NCBI GenBank assembly: GCA_016196065.1
Contig: JACPYL010000012.1
Coordinates: 558,001 to 622,000 of the forward strand
Source: Acidobacteriota bacterium
Lineage (GTDB): Bacteria; Acidobacteriota; Terriglobia; Terriglobales; Acidobacteriaceae
Direction of reading: 5' to 3'
Length of the DNA stretch: 64,000 bases
Shown here: positions 25,752 through 34,453 of the stretch, piece by piece
Numbering within the stretch: position 1 is the first letter of the stretch
Layout: each line of letters starts with the position of its first letter
Position numbers and translations under genes: made by a program
The notes under the pieces: model-generated
The model's database searches: none
Told to the model about the DNA's origin: nothing
Seen by the model: only the letters and a program-made list of their open reading frames with translations

Positions 25752-26978
25752 TTACGGAGTCGAGTCGCCCATTCCTCCCCCGTTACCCAACGACCACGGA
25801 GAGAGCGTAAAAGAGTTTTTATTGGGGGACGCCGTGAGAATCGGCTCGACTCCTGCCAGAACCGTGATCGCAGTGACGGCGCCGGCATCACCGCCCTGCG
25901 TGGCCACGATCATGACCGCATCGCCTTTTTGCAGATCAATCAATTTCGCGTTGGGCAATCGCCCCAGAAAACGCTGCAGGTCGGGAGTACCGTTGCCGTT
26001 CGCAGCATTGCCGCCAGACCAGCCGGAGTTTTGCCCAGTGCCGCCGGTCGCTGTTCCCGGAGGTGGCCCCGAACGCTGTTGTCCGGTAGCGGCGCCAGCA
26101 CCACCCTCTGCTCCCGGAACTCCCTTCAATCGCATTGCGATTCGTTGCGCCATCTCGGCAGGTAATTTTTTGATTTGCGAGTCGGCAGTTACTTTCACCG
26201 ACACGGATGCTTTTCCCATGGCATCTTGCACCGTGATGGAACTTGACGCGGAGTCAATCGCCGTGACCGTGCCGGCGACATTTCGAAAGCTGCCAAAGAC
26301 AATGTCTTCCGCTGTCAGTTCGCTTCCGTCGGCGTTAGATGTGCCACGTGCGCGGAGCTGGTCGCCCGCTTTGATCTGATCAATCGATGCAGAGCGCGCG
26401 TCGTCGAATTTCACGGAGTCCGGAGCATAGCGGCGGGTTTTCGTCTTCGGAGTCGAGTGAATTGCGATGTCGCGTTTTCCCGCCAAACCGGCGGACGAGA
26501 TCGTAATCGTGCCAGCCGTTGCATCGACCGCCGAAACCATGCCGCCCACTCCGCGCTTCTGCCAGTCCTCGCGATCATGCTCTTTCCTGGCAGAAACATC
26601 CGACTGCTTCATGACGATGACGGCCAACGCGGCCAGCGACTTGCCGTCCGCTGAAGCCTGCCCCCGCACCAGCACCCGGTCCCCCGGTTGAAGATCCTGT
26701 GCCTGCAGTGGAGTGGCATTTTTCAAGTCTGTCTCTCCGGGCGGGACACGCAGAATTTTTGTGGTGGCGGTGAGATTCGCGATTACTTCACTGCCGGAAT
26801 CGGGCGTGAGCACGAGTGAATCTCCTTGCGTGCTCTTGATCGTGCCGACCGCCCTCGTGACTTTCACATCTTGAATCTGCGGACTTGGGCTCTGCGCAAC
26901 CGCGCGATACGACAGAGCAGACAACGCGAATGCAACACAAATGCTCACCGTCCAAGCGCGAGAGAACGAGAACTCCAT
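25752..26978 (-). CDS. DUF5666-repeat exported protein
   Basis: A 408-residue protein with a signal peptide (VSICVAFALSALSYRAVAQ). Three beta-rich repeats of DUF5666 type follow, each with G-x-I/V near the start and a GDxxxxRG ending: GTIKSTQGDSLVLTPDSGSE ... LQPGDRVLVRG, then GMVSAVDATAGTITISS ... IKAGDQLRARG, then GTVTAIDSASSSITVQD. The C-terminal part has a Gly/Ala/Gln-rich linker near 295-335 and a last strand pair (LQKGDAVMIVATQGG). The function is unknown; these folds resemble OB-like exported domains. It is upstream of the receptor gene on the same strand, suggesting a shared envelope role. Confidence 0.8.
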   Translation of the reverse strand: MEFSFSRAWTVSICVAFALSALSYRAVAQSPSPQIQDVKVTRAVGTIKSTQGDSLVLTPDSGSEVIANLTATTKILRVPPGETDLKNATPLQAQDLQPGDRVLVRGQASADGKSLAALAVIVMKQSDVSARKEHDREDWQKRGVGGMVSAVDATAGTITISSAGLAGKRDIAIHSTPKTKTRRYAPDSVKFDDARSASIDQIKAGDQLRARGTSNADGSELTAEDIVFGSFRNVAGTVTAIDSASSSITVQDAMGKASVSVKVTADSQIKKLPAEMAQRIAMRLKGVPGAEGGAGAATGQQRSGPPPGTATGGTGQNSGWSGGNAANGNGTPDLQRFLGRLPNAKLIDLQKGDAVMIVATQGGDAGAVTAITVLAGVEPILTASPNKNSFTLSPWSLGNGGGMGDSTP

Positions 26979-27182
26979 AGCTTCACTGTAGCATCGCGAA
27001 GTCCGCCATTTATCAGCCTTTACGAACTTTTACTCACTTGGAATTGGCCGCATTCGCGGACCCCGCGAAAAGCGGCAGTCCAATTTCCTGCCGGCCGCTC
27101 ATCCTACGGTGTCCTACCGTACATACCCTTCCGGCCTTTGCCCTTCCGCTCCAGACCCGCGAAGATAGTAATGGAGGCATCC

Positions 27183-28451
27183 ATGGGCCGCTGGTGGTTC
27201 GTTTCCTTCCTGCTTGCGTTGAGCGTGATCACAACCTCTTGCGGCACAACATCTTCCGCCGGCGGCAATGGCGGAGGAGGAGGTGGTGGTGGTGGTGGCG
27301 GAGGCGGCAACAGCGCCTGTAGCCAGATGAGCGCCGGAATTGGCGGCAGCCTCAACGGGTTCATGCCGTTCCCGTCGAGCAGCTTGTGGAATCAGGACAT
27401 CTCCGCCGCGTCCGTGGATTCGAATTCGACGGCCCTCATCAATTTTATCGGCGGGAACACCGCCGTCCATCCCGACTTCGGCGCCGGACTCTACGCGGGA
27501 GGCAAGATCGGTATCCCGTATGTCGTCGTGAATTCCAGCCAGAGTCCCGTGACCGTAAACCTGCTGGCCTATGCCGACGAGAGCGATCCGGGCCCGATGC
27601 CGATTCCCGCCAACGCGCCGATTGAAGGCGATCCCAACCCGAGCGGCGACCGGCACGTGCTCGTGCTCGACAACAGTCAGTGCTGGCTCTACGAATTGTT
27701 CAACGCGAGCGCAGCCGGTGGTGGCGCGTGGAACGCCGATTCCACTGCCGCATGGGATCTACTGTCCGACGAGCAGCGTCCCTACACGTGGACGTCTGCC
27801 GATGCTGCCGGGCTCCCCATCTTTCCTGGATTGGTTCGCTATGACGAAGTTGCGGGCGGCTCGATCAAGCATGCCATCCGCTTCACATTGCAGCGAAGCC
27901 GGGCTGCGTTCACCCCACCCGCTTCTCACTGGGCCGCGAATTCGAGTGATCCGAACGCAGCGCCCATGGGCATGAGAATGCGTTTGAAATCAACCTTTGA
28001 TGTTTCGGGATTCTCGCAGAAAAATCAGGTCATCCTGGCCGCGATGAAGAAATACGGCATGATCATGGCCGATAACGGCAGTTCGATGTACATCAGCGGA
28101 GCGCCCGACGATCGCTGGGACAACAACGATCTGCACAATCTAGGAACGCTGAAAGCTTCCGATTTCGAAGTCGTGCAGATGAGCCCGGTGTATACGCAAT
28201 CGAATGTGCCGACGGGAAACGCTCCCGCGATTGCGAGTTTCACAGCCACGCCCGCCACGGCGTCATCCGGCCAGACGGTAACGCTCAGTTGGAGCGTCAG
28301 TGGCTCGTCGTATTTGATCATTTCGCCAAACGTTGGAGCCGTTCGCGGTACCAGCGTTCCCGTGAAGCCCACGCAAACGACAACCTACACTCTCTACGCG
28401 ACCGGCCCGTTCGGACGCTCGCAGAAGACTGTCACCGTAACCGTGCAGTGA
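27183..28451 (+). CDS. Secreted lipoprotein with poly-glycine linker and C-terminal Ig-like domain
   Basis: 422 residues from the ATG at 27183, chosen because GGAGG lies 8 bp upstream; a longer in-frame reading back to 26826 has no signal and is unlikely. A lipobox (ITTSC) lies near residue 20, followed by a linker with 13 consecutive glycines. The main domain (about 50-325) starts SSLWNQDISAASVDSN and contains GDRHVLVLDNSQCWLYELF and MGMRMRLKSTFDVSGF; similar domains occur in exported proteins of soil bacteria, but I cannot name a function. The last 85 residues (FTATPATASSGQTVTLSWSV, then QTTTYTLYATGP) form an Ig-like domain. It is divergent from the DUF5666 gene across about 200 bp. Confidence 0.75.
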   Translation: MGRWWFVSFLLALSVITTSCGTTSSAGGNGGGGGGGGGGGGGNSACSQMSAGIGGSLNGFMPFPSSSLWNQDISAASVDSNSTALINFIGGNTAVHPDFGAGLYAGGKIGIPYVVVNSSQSPVTVNLLAYADESDPGPMPIPANAPIEGDPNPSGDRHVLVLDNSQCWLYELFNASAAGGGAWNADSTAAWDLLSDEQRPYTWTSADAAGLPIFPGLVRYDEVAGGSIKHAIRFTLQRSRAAFTPPASHWAANSSDPNAAPMGMRMRLKSTFDVSGFSQKNQVILAAMKKYGMIMADNGSSMYISGAPDDRWDNNDLHNLGTLKASDFEVVQMSPVYTQSNVPTGNAPAIASFTATPATASSGQTVTLSWSVSGSSYLIISPNVGAVRGTSVPVKPTQTTTYTLYATGPFGRSQKTVTVTVQ

Positions 28452-28474
28452 GTGCCAAGACAAAATGATCCGTA

Positions 28475-28496
28475 GAGACGCGGCTTGCCGCGTCTC
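28475..28496. repeat. Palindromic hairpin, GAGACG-type, copy A
   Basis: GAGACGCGGC, two T's, then the exact reverse complement GCCGCGTCTC. It lies 24 bp past the lipoprotein stop and is preceded by GTA. A 26-bp relative sits at 45475-45500 and differs at only two positions that pair in the stem. It may act as a transcript-end hairpin or be a REP-like element. Confidence 0.75.
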
Positions 28497-28607
28497 CGGA
28501 GGCGGGTGAATATAACGCGTCAAAGCCCCGCACGCCGCAACACTCCCGTAACTTTTCCTCTCCCCTCTCGAATGCTGCAATGAACGAGCAATCGACGGAA
28601 TGATCCC

Positions 28608-29285
28608 ATGAACCTGAAAGCTGTGCTGGTCCTGGCAGGCATGTTCGCGGCGCTGTGGATCCTCAAGCGCATTCCGACGACCTTGCTGATGTCGCGCGCG
28701 ACTCGCCAGAAACTGGCGGAAGTGGGAACCCACGTCCTCAGCAAATTGCCGGAATTTGTCAGCCTGGTGCGGGCTGAGGATCCGCAGTGGTCACACGAGC
28801 AACTGATTCGCCAGCAAGCCGAGCCCCTCATCGCACGCGGCTTTCAAGATCTCGGCGTCTATCGCGTCGACAAGATACCCAACGTTCTCATTCGCGTTTT
28901 GTGCCAGCCGCAAACAAGTGTGGCTGCGCATATTCACGACCACGCCCAGCGCGGCGTGTGGACCGAGATGGTCACGCGTTACAACGACGGCAGCACGCAC
29001 TCCATCAGCACGTTGCCACCGACCGGACTGAATCGCCCGGATTGGTTCCGCGTGATGCAAGCCTCCAAGGGAACCCCGACCAACCAGATCTACCAGCGCT
29101 ACCTGACGGAACGGCGGCAACAGGGAATCAAGCCAGTGGCGCCGAGCGATGTCGTCCGGGAGTTTGAAGAAGTCTTCCATCGACTCGCAGCCTGGCGCAA
29201 GGAAGCCGGCATCTCCGCGCAGGAAGTTGCCAACGTTGCCGAGAAGCGCATTTACAAATCCAAGGGAAACACGGCAGGCGCGTAA
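28608..29285 (+). CDS. Conserved-looking hypothetical protein with N-terminal membrane segment
   Basis: A 225-residue protein that I do not recognise. The first 20 residues (LKAVLVLAGMFAALWILK) form a single membrane span or uncleaved signal. The remainder looks globular and soluble, with YRVDKIPNVLIRVLCQPQTS, HIHDHAQRGVWTEMVTRYND (His-rich) and a helical C-terminus (DVVREFEEVFHRLAAWRKEA). It is 160 bp upstream of a zinc metallopeptidase gene on the same strand, and the three genes 28608-31668 run the same way. The codon use matches its neighbours, so it is probably a real gene. Confidence 0.65.
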   Translation: MNLKAVLVLAGMFAALWILKRIPTTLLMSRATRQKLAEVGTHVLSKLPEFVSLVRAEDPQWSHEQLIRQQAEPLIARGFQDLGVYRVDKIPNVLIRVLCQPQTSVAAHIHDHAQRGVWTEMVTRYNDGSTHSISTLPPTGLNRPDWFRVMQASKGTPTNQIYQRYLTERRQQGIKPVAPSDVVREFEEVFHRLAAWRKEAGISAQEVANVAEKRIYKSKGNTAGA

Positions 29286-29445
29286 CGAACTTCTTCTCTG
29301 GCCGCAGCGCGAACCCATCTCCCCGCTGTACAATCACCGTTACGCCAGTAACTTCGTAGTTATACCTGCTGTCCATTATTGTTTACTTGGATAGCATTTT
29401 TCTCCCCCGTGCATCCCTGCGCGGATCCTGACCGTCTGTAAGCGA

Positions 29446-30462
29446 ATGCTTGTGACCGAGAACGGACAACCAGAGCCCGCGTACCAGGAACTTCTGAGCC
29501 GGCCGATTCGTGAACTTGGCCTTAAGCTCGAAGGTTCGCCCGTGGAGCGCTTTGTCGAGCAGCTCTACCGCGAACTCGATGCCCGCGGTCTGACGAAATT
29601 CCGGCCCGCCTGCTATCTGACTGACGAGTGGGGATGTCCGTCCGGCGAGCCCGTGATCGGCATTCCGTTTTACCTGGCGCACGCTGGCCTGGCGGAACTC
29701 GAAAAAGAAACGCACGACCTGGAAGACGCGCGAGAAATCATGATGTATCTGCGCCACGAAGCCGGACACGCTTTTACCTACGCCTACCGCCTGCACAAGG
29801 CGCCGGAGTGGAAGAAGCTTTTTGGACCGTTCCGGCGGCCGTATCGCGACAACTACCAGCCTGCGCCATTTTCCCGCGACTATGTCCGCCACTTGCCGGG
29901 CTGGTACGCGCAAAAACATCCGGACGAAGATTTTGCCGAAACGTTTGCTGTGTGGCTCACGCCGCGTTCCAACTGGCGCAAGCGCTATCGCGGATGGAAT
30001 GCAATCGAGAAGCTGCGTTATCTCGACCGTTTAGTCCGCAAGGTCGGACGTAGCGATCCTCCGCGCCGTCGCGGACAAACCGATATCACGGTCGACGAAA
30101 TGGAAACCACGGTTGGCGAGTTCTATCATCAGTCCGCACGCGAAGAAGTTGCGGTAACCGAACTCGCGCCGGACACGGATTTGCGCGACATCTTTCGCGT
30201 TTCGAAGCGGCGCAGGACGGCGCGGCCGGCACAGGACTTTCTGCGCAAGCATCGCAAGTCGATCATCGACAAAGTGGCGCAGTGGACCGGAGCACAACGT
30301 CCATTGATCAAAACACTGCTGGCGACCATCGAAGAACGCGCCGCCAAACTCGATCTAAGGGCTGACCGTGATCGCGAGTCCGAACACCTCGCCGAAGTGA
30401 CCGCGTACACGACGGCTCTGGTCATGACATATGTAACGAAAGGAAAGTTTATTCAGCCGTAG
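29446..30462 (+). CDS. Putative zinc-binding metallopeptidase (HEAGH family)
   Basis: A 338-residue protein. The zinc motif HEAGH is at residues 104-108 inside IMMYLRHEAGHAFTYAYRLH, and a second helix with the likely third ligand is DEDFAETFAVWLTP near 160-172 (Glu 165). This is the layout of a gluzincin-like family usually annotated as putative zinc-binding metallopeptidase. The C-terminal third (about 245-338) is basic and helical. No signal peptide is visible, so it probably acts in the cytoplasm. It lies directly before an ATP-grasp ligase gene, separated by a 109-bp inverted repeat. Substrate unknown. No obvious ribosome-binding site precedes the ATG, so the start is uncertain. Confidence 0.75.
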   Translation: MLVTENGQPEPAYQELLSRPIRELGLKLEGSPVERFVEQLYRELDARGLTKFRPACYLTDEWGCPSGEPVIGIPFYLAHAGLAELEKETHDLEDAREIMMYLRHEAGHAFTYAYRLHKAPEWKKLFGPFRRPYRDNYQPAPFSRDYVRHLPGWYAQKHPDEDFAETFAVWLTPRSNWRKRYRGWNAIEKLRYLDRLVRKVGRSDPPRRRGQTDITVDEMETTVGEFYHQSAREEVAVTELAPDTDLRDIFRVSKRRRTARPAQDFLRKHRKSIIDKVAQWTGAQRPLIKTLLATIEERAAKLDLRADRDRESEHLAEVTAYTTALVMTYVTKGKFIQP

Positions 30463-30467
30463 AAAGA

Positions 30468-30576
30468 CAGGTGTCAGGTCTTAGGTGTCAGGTGTCAGGA
30501 ATGCCGAATGTTCATCGGATCCTGAATGTCGCCGGCTCTTGAAACCTGAGACCTGACACCTAACACCTGAGACCTG
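30468..30576. repeat. Inverted repeat of tandem CAGGTGT-type units in the peptidase-ligase gap
   Basis: A 33-bp left arm (30468-30500), built from short CAGGTGT/CAGGTCT-like units, pairs with a right arm (30544-30576) with about three mismatches. The 43-bp spacer has no clear structure. TTTTT follows the right arm six bases before the ATG of the ATP-grasp gene. It may attenuate or separate expression of the two genes. Confidence 0.75.
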
Positions 30577-30582
30577 ATTTTT

Positions 30583-31668
30583 ATGATCAACGCCAAACTC
30601 AAAGTCGCATTGCTGTATGACGTCTGGAACGAGGATCCCGTTGCCGCGGCGGCCAAGGAAGATGAACCGCCTGCTCGCAAGACTCGTCACAAGAAGACGA
30701 AGAAGAAACGCAAGGAAATGACCGACCGCGAAGAGATCTTCGAGGCTCTCGCAAAACTCGGCCACGAGCCGTCGTATTTCGAACTGGATGGGCGTCCCCA
30801 GTCTCTGCATTCGCTCTCGCGTTGCGATGCCGACTTGATCTTCAACCTGACTGAATCGTTCGATGGTGACGACACCAAGGAAATGAACGTGGTCGCCTAC
30901 GTCGATCTGCTGGGCATCCCCTACACTGGCGCGGGGCCGCACGCGATCTTCCTCGCGCAGGATAAAGCCGTCGCGAAGAAGATCTTCGCGTTCCACAACA
31001 TTAAGACCCCATTCTTCGCCACCGCCTACCGTGGGCACATTGAGCACGCGCACGATATTTCCTTTCCCCTGATCATCAAACCCGCGCTCGAAGACGGCTC
31101 GATTGGCATCGACGTCGGCTCCCTCGTGACCAACATCAAAGAGATGATGGAGCGCATTCAATACATTCAGGATGAATTCGATTCTCCCGCGCTGATCGAG
31201 GAGTACATCGAAGGCCGCGAGATCTACGCCGGAATTCTGGGCAGTTATGAGAGCGCGCAGGTGCTGCCTTTGGTAGAACTCGACCTCTCGCGCCTGCCCG
31301 AAGGCACGCCGAAGATTGCAACCTACGATGTGAAGTTCGAAAAAAATACCGAAGTGTACAAACTGACCAAATCTGCACTCGCCGAAGATCTGGACGAAGC
31401 GACTACGAAGCGTTTGTCTGATACCGCGCTGGCCGCGTATCGTGCTCTGAAGTTGCGCGACTATGGCCGCATCGATATGCGCCTGGCGCCGAATGGCGAC
31501 GTCTACGTGATCGAAGCGAATCCGAATCCATGGCTGGCCAGCCGCCAGGAATTCGCCATGGCCGCCCGGGCTGCCGGACGCTCATACACAGAGTTGATTG
31601 GAGAGATCTGCGAACTGGCGATGGCGCGGTATCCGAAAGCCGGATTTGCTAACGGCGCGGGTGGCTAG
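30583..31668 (+). CDS. D-Ala-D-Ala-ligase-like ATP-grasp enzyme
   Basis: A 361-residue protein. ATP-grasp features of the D-Ala-D-Ala ligase group include AYVDLLGIPYTGAGPHAI near 105, LAQDKAVAKKIFAFHNI near 126, FPLIIKPALEDGSIGID near 165, the ATP-binding PALIEEYIEGREIYAG near 205 and the metal-binding YGRIDMRLAPNGDVYVIEANPNP near 305-327. It joins a carboxylate to an amine with ATP. An unusual Lys/Arg-rich insert (ARKTRHKKTKKKRKE) sits near residues 31-45, so it may contact nucleic acid or an acidic partner. It lies next to the zinc peptidase and is not near peptidoglycan genes, so it is probably not the housekeeping Ddl. Confidence 0.85.
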   Translation: MINAKLKVALLYDVWNEDPVAAAAKEDEPPARKTRHKKTKKKRKEMTDREEIFEALAKLGHEPSYFELDGRPQSLHSLSRCDADLIFNLTESFDGDDTKEMNVVAYVDLLGIPYTGAGPHAIFLAQDKAVAKKIFAFHNIKTPFFATAYRGHIEHAHDISFPLIIKPALEDGSIGIDVGSLVTNIKEMMERIQYIQDEFDSPALIEEYIEGREIYAGILGSYESAQVLPLVELDLSRLPEGTPKIATYDVKFEKNTEVYKLTKSALAEDLDEATTKRLSDTALAAYRALKLRDYGRIDMRLAPNGDVYVIEANPNPWLASRQEFAMAARAAGRSYTELIGEICELAMARYPKAGFANGAGG

Positions 31669-31789
31669 CGAACGTTAGGGGCTAACCTGCGTGCTCGCCT
31701 TGTTGAGTCGTAGTTGGTGCGATGGCTGTTAACAACATTCACATTGCGGCACAATAATGGTGCGCGACCTTTTCTGCGGGAGACGTTCC

Positions 31790-32518
31790 ATGCCGATGTC
31801 CCGAATACTTGCAGTCACACTCCTTCTTGTTCCGTTCCTCATTAGCCAGCAGGCCCAAAAGGCCACTTCTTCAGACTGCGACAAGACGGCCCAAACCGAA
31901 AGCGACCTGACCGTATGCGCCAGCCATGCCTACAAAGGGGCTGATGATGAATTAAACCGGATATATCAGAGCCTTCTTAAGAACGCCGCAAATGATCCAG
32001 TTGCTCTGGACAAGATCAGAGCCGCCCAAAATGCATGGGTTGTCTTTCGCGACGCACAACTTGCTGCGCTATATCCAGCCGAGGACAAGCAGAGAGAGTA
32101 CGGAACAGTTTTCCCGATGTGTGCGAATCTGGCATTAGCGGACCTGACAAGGCAGCGAATAGATACGCTGAAACACATGCTCAATCGTGTTGAGGGCGAT
32201 GTCTGCGCCGGAGGGTCCAAAGTAGATCAGCAGACATCATCTGATGAAGAGCATACGGAATGGATATCAAACGTGATGCGTTCGATTCAGACCATCAAAG
32301 TCGGGATGAATCGTTCAGATTTGCTGAAGATGTTTACCACGGAGGGAGGGTTGGAGTTTAAGGATGTAACCACTTCACGAAGAACCTACGTCCACCGAAA
32401 ATGTCGGTACATCAAAGTTGATGTAAAGCTGGCAATCGCCAATCCCAATGACGACCTGCCCACTGACAAAATCACAGAAATATCGCGTCCCTATCTTGAT
32501 TGGACAGTGGCGGACTAG
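31790..32518 (+). CDS. LprI-type (DUF1311) exported protein with a second C-terminal domain
   Basis: About 242 residues from the ATG at 31790, preceded by GGGAGA; an in-frame ATG at 31757 lacks such a site. A signal peptide (ILAVTLLLVPFLISQQ) precedes the LprI domain: CDKTAQTESDLTVCASHAY, ADDELNRIYQSLLKN and RAAQNAWVVFRDAQLAALYP, with cysteines spaced as in lysozyme-inhibitor LprI-like proteins. About 90 more residues (IQTIKVGMNRSDLLKMFTTE and on) resemble a small outer-membrane-assembly-like fold. A protective or envelope role is possible. It stands alone on its strand, 121 bp after the ATP-grasp gene. Confidence 0.7.
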   Translation: MPMSRILAVTLLLVPFLISQQAQKATSSDCDKTAQTESDLTVCASHAYKGADDELNRIYQSLLKNAANDPVALDKIRAAQNAWVVFRDAQLAALYPAEDKQREYGTVFPMCANLALADLTRQRIDTLKHMLNRVEGDVCAGGSKVDQQTSSDEEHTEWISNVMRSIQTIKVGMNRSDLLKMFTTEGGLEFKDVTTSRRTYVHRKCRYIKVDVKLAIANPNDDLPTDKITEISRPYLDWTVAD

Positions 32519-32583
32519 AACTAGCTATTGATGAATCGCCCTTTTACAGAAAATCGGCGGAGTGCGTCTGAGTAGTGGTGCTC

Positions 32584-34281
32584 CTACCTGGCGGCGCCCT
32601 TCGCAGCCGGCGTCAGCTTTTCGAAGATTTCTTCCGCCCGCTGAATCGCTTCCTGCACGTTGTCGCAGATATTCTCCCGCCCAATCAACTCCGCAAATTC
32701 TGATTGTTGGATCAACTCCAATGGCTGTTCCCGCGCCCCGCAAAGAATCAGTTCCCGTCCGCTGTTCTTGAGAGTCTGGGCTACTTCTTCCAGGGCGAAT
32801 AGTCCGGTTGCATCGAGTGCGTTCATGTTGCGCAAGCGCAGCACCACTACCGGCGGAAGCTTGTGAAGATTTTCCGTGACGACTGCAATCTTGTCGGTCG
32901 CGCCGAACAGGAATGGCCCGTGAATACGGAAGATCGTCGCATAGTAGGGAATGTCCTTGTCCTGCAAGATATGAACGCGGCCGTCTTCAATGTAGTCGTC
33001 CGTGACCTGCGAGACCGTGGTCGTCGCGGCCACCCGGCTGATAAACAGTAGCGCGGCCAGAATCATTCCCGCTTGTACAGCGACGGTTAAATCGGCAAAC
33101 ACGGTCAAGGCCAGCGTCACCAGCCACACGCTGATGTCAGTTTTCGTCAACTTCAGCAAGGACGGAATCTCGCGCCACTCGCCCATGTTGTAAGCGACAA
33201 CCATCAGGATTCCAGCCAGCACCGCCATTGGAACGAAACTCACGACTGGCGCCGCAAACAGAAGAATGAGCAACAGCGTCAGTGCGTGGATGATGCCCGC
33301 TACCGGTGACTGCGCACCTGCGCGAATGTTGGTGGCCGTACGCGCGATGGCGCCCGTAGCCGGCAGCCCGCCGAATATCGGTGAGATGACATTGGCAAAT
33401 CCCTGTGCGACCAGTTCCACGTTGGGATTGTGGCGATCATTGCTCATGCGGTCCGAAACCACCGCCGACATCAGCGACTCGATGGCACCCAGCATCGCCA
33501 CGGTCAATGCCGGGCCAATCAAACCATGGATCAGCTCTGGACGAAATACAGGAATTTCCAGATGCGGCAGGCCGCTGGGAATGCCTCCGAAGCGCGTTCC
33601 AATGGTTTCAACCGGCAAGTGGAAAATGCGGACAACCGCAGTACCGATGGCCATCGCCACAATCGCGCCCGGGATGCGATTCGAGATTCCGCGGCAGATC
33701 GCAATCACCAACACCGTGCCCACTGCCAGCGCGGCTGCTTCATAGGAAAGTGTCGGGAAACTTTGCCCGAGCGCCTTGATGCGCAGCCAGAATTCGCCCG
33801 GAACTTTGTCCAGATGCAGGCCCAAAAAATCTTTGACTTGCGTGCTGGCAATCAGAATCGCAATACCGTTCGTGAATCCGATCACAATCGGACGGGGAAT
33901 AAACTTCACCGCCGTCCCCATTCCCGTTAGGCCCATGATGATGAGCATCACACCCGCCATCATGGTGCAGAGAAAGAGGCCATCGATTCCATGCGCGGCG
34001 ATGATGCCGGCAATCACCACTACAAAGGCGCCGGTCGGCCCGCCAATCTGGGTCTTAGAACCGCCGAGAAGGGAAATGAGGAAGCCAGTGACGATCGCGC
34101 AATAGATTCCGGCTTGCGGTGTCAGTCCGGAAGCAATGGCGAACGCCATCGCCAACGGCAATGCCACTAATCCAACCGTGACACCGGCGACCAGGTCGCG
34201 CAGGAATTTGTTCAGGCTGTAGTCGCGCAGGCAGACTACGGATTTAGGGAGCCACGCTTCAGATAGGAAAGAACCTGCCAT
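32584..34281 (-). CDS. SulP-family anion permease with C-terminal STAS domain
   Basis: About 565 residues from the ATG at 34281 (MAGSFLSEAWLPKSV); an upstream ATG at 34320 is less likely. The transport domain has the SulP entry region LRDLVAGVTVGLVALPLAMAF near residue 25 and motifs such as QIGGPTGAFVVVIAGI and GFTNGIAILIASTQ. The STAS domain covers about 430-545 (VVLRLRNMNALDATGLFALE). SulP proteins carry sulfate, bicarbonate or dicarboxylates across the inner membrane, and STAS domains regulate them. The last 20 residues are charged. It lies 172 bp downstream of glutamine synthetase, after an intrinsic terminator, so it is probably transcribed separately. Confidence 0.9.
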   Translation of the reverse strand: MAGSFLSEAWLPKSVVCLRDYSLNKFLRDLVAGVTVGLVALPLAMAFAIASGLTPQAGIYCAIVTGFLISLLGGSKTQIGGPTGAFVVVIAGIIAAHGIDGLFLCTMMAGVMLIIMGLTGMGTAVKFIPRPIVIGFTNGIAILIASTQVKDFLGLHLDKVPGEFWLRIKALGQSFPTLSYEAAALAVGTVLVIAICRGISNRIPGAIVAMAIGTAVVRIFHLPVETIGTRFGGIPSGLPHLEIPVFRPELIHGLIGPALTVAMLGAIESLMSAVVSDRMSNDRHNPNVELVAQGFANVISPIFGGLPATGAIARTATNIRAGAQSPVAGIIHALTLLLILLFAAPVVSFVPMAVLAGILMVVAYNMGEWREIPSLLKLTKTDISVWLVTLALTVFADLTVAVQAGMILAALLFISRVAATTTVSQVTDDYIEDGRVHILQDKDIPYYATIFRIHGPFLFGATDKIAVVTENLHKLPPVVVLRLRNMNALDATGLFALEEVAQTLKNSGRELILCGAREQPLELIQQSEFAELIGRENICDNVQEAIQRAEEIFEKLTPAAKGAAR

Positions 34282-34362
34282 CACATCATCATTATCGCAG
34301 TGCGCGGGAGTGCGCGGCAAAGAACGGAGGGGTTGGAACCATCGGAGAACACAATGGCGCGA

Positions 34363-34390
34363 GAAAAAGCCGCCCGGTCCCGCGGCGGCT
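34363..34390 (-). terminator. Intrinsic terminator after glutamine synthetase
   Basis: On the minus strand AGCCGCC and GGCGGCT form a 7-bp stem around a 9-nt loop, followed immediately by TTTTTCTC. It lies about 65 bp past the glutamine-synthetase stop and before the SulP gene. Confidence 0.75.
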
Positions 34391-34453
34391 CTTTCACTAC
34401 GGCTCTCTCACTACTAACTTTTACGCGGGCGAGGGCGCCCGCGCCACACTTGC

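Noticed and set aside
26826-27182. N-terminal extension of the poly-Gly lipoprotein
   Set aside because: The extension lacks a signal peptide and would bury the lipobox 139 residues in; the ATG at 27183 has GGAGG before it.
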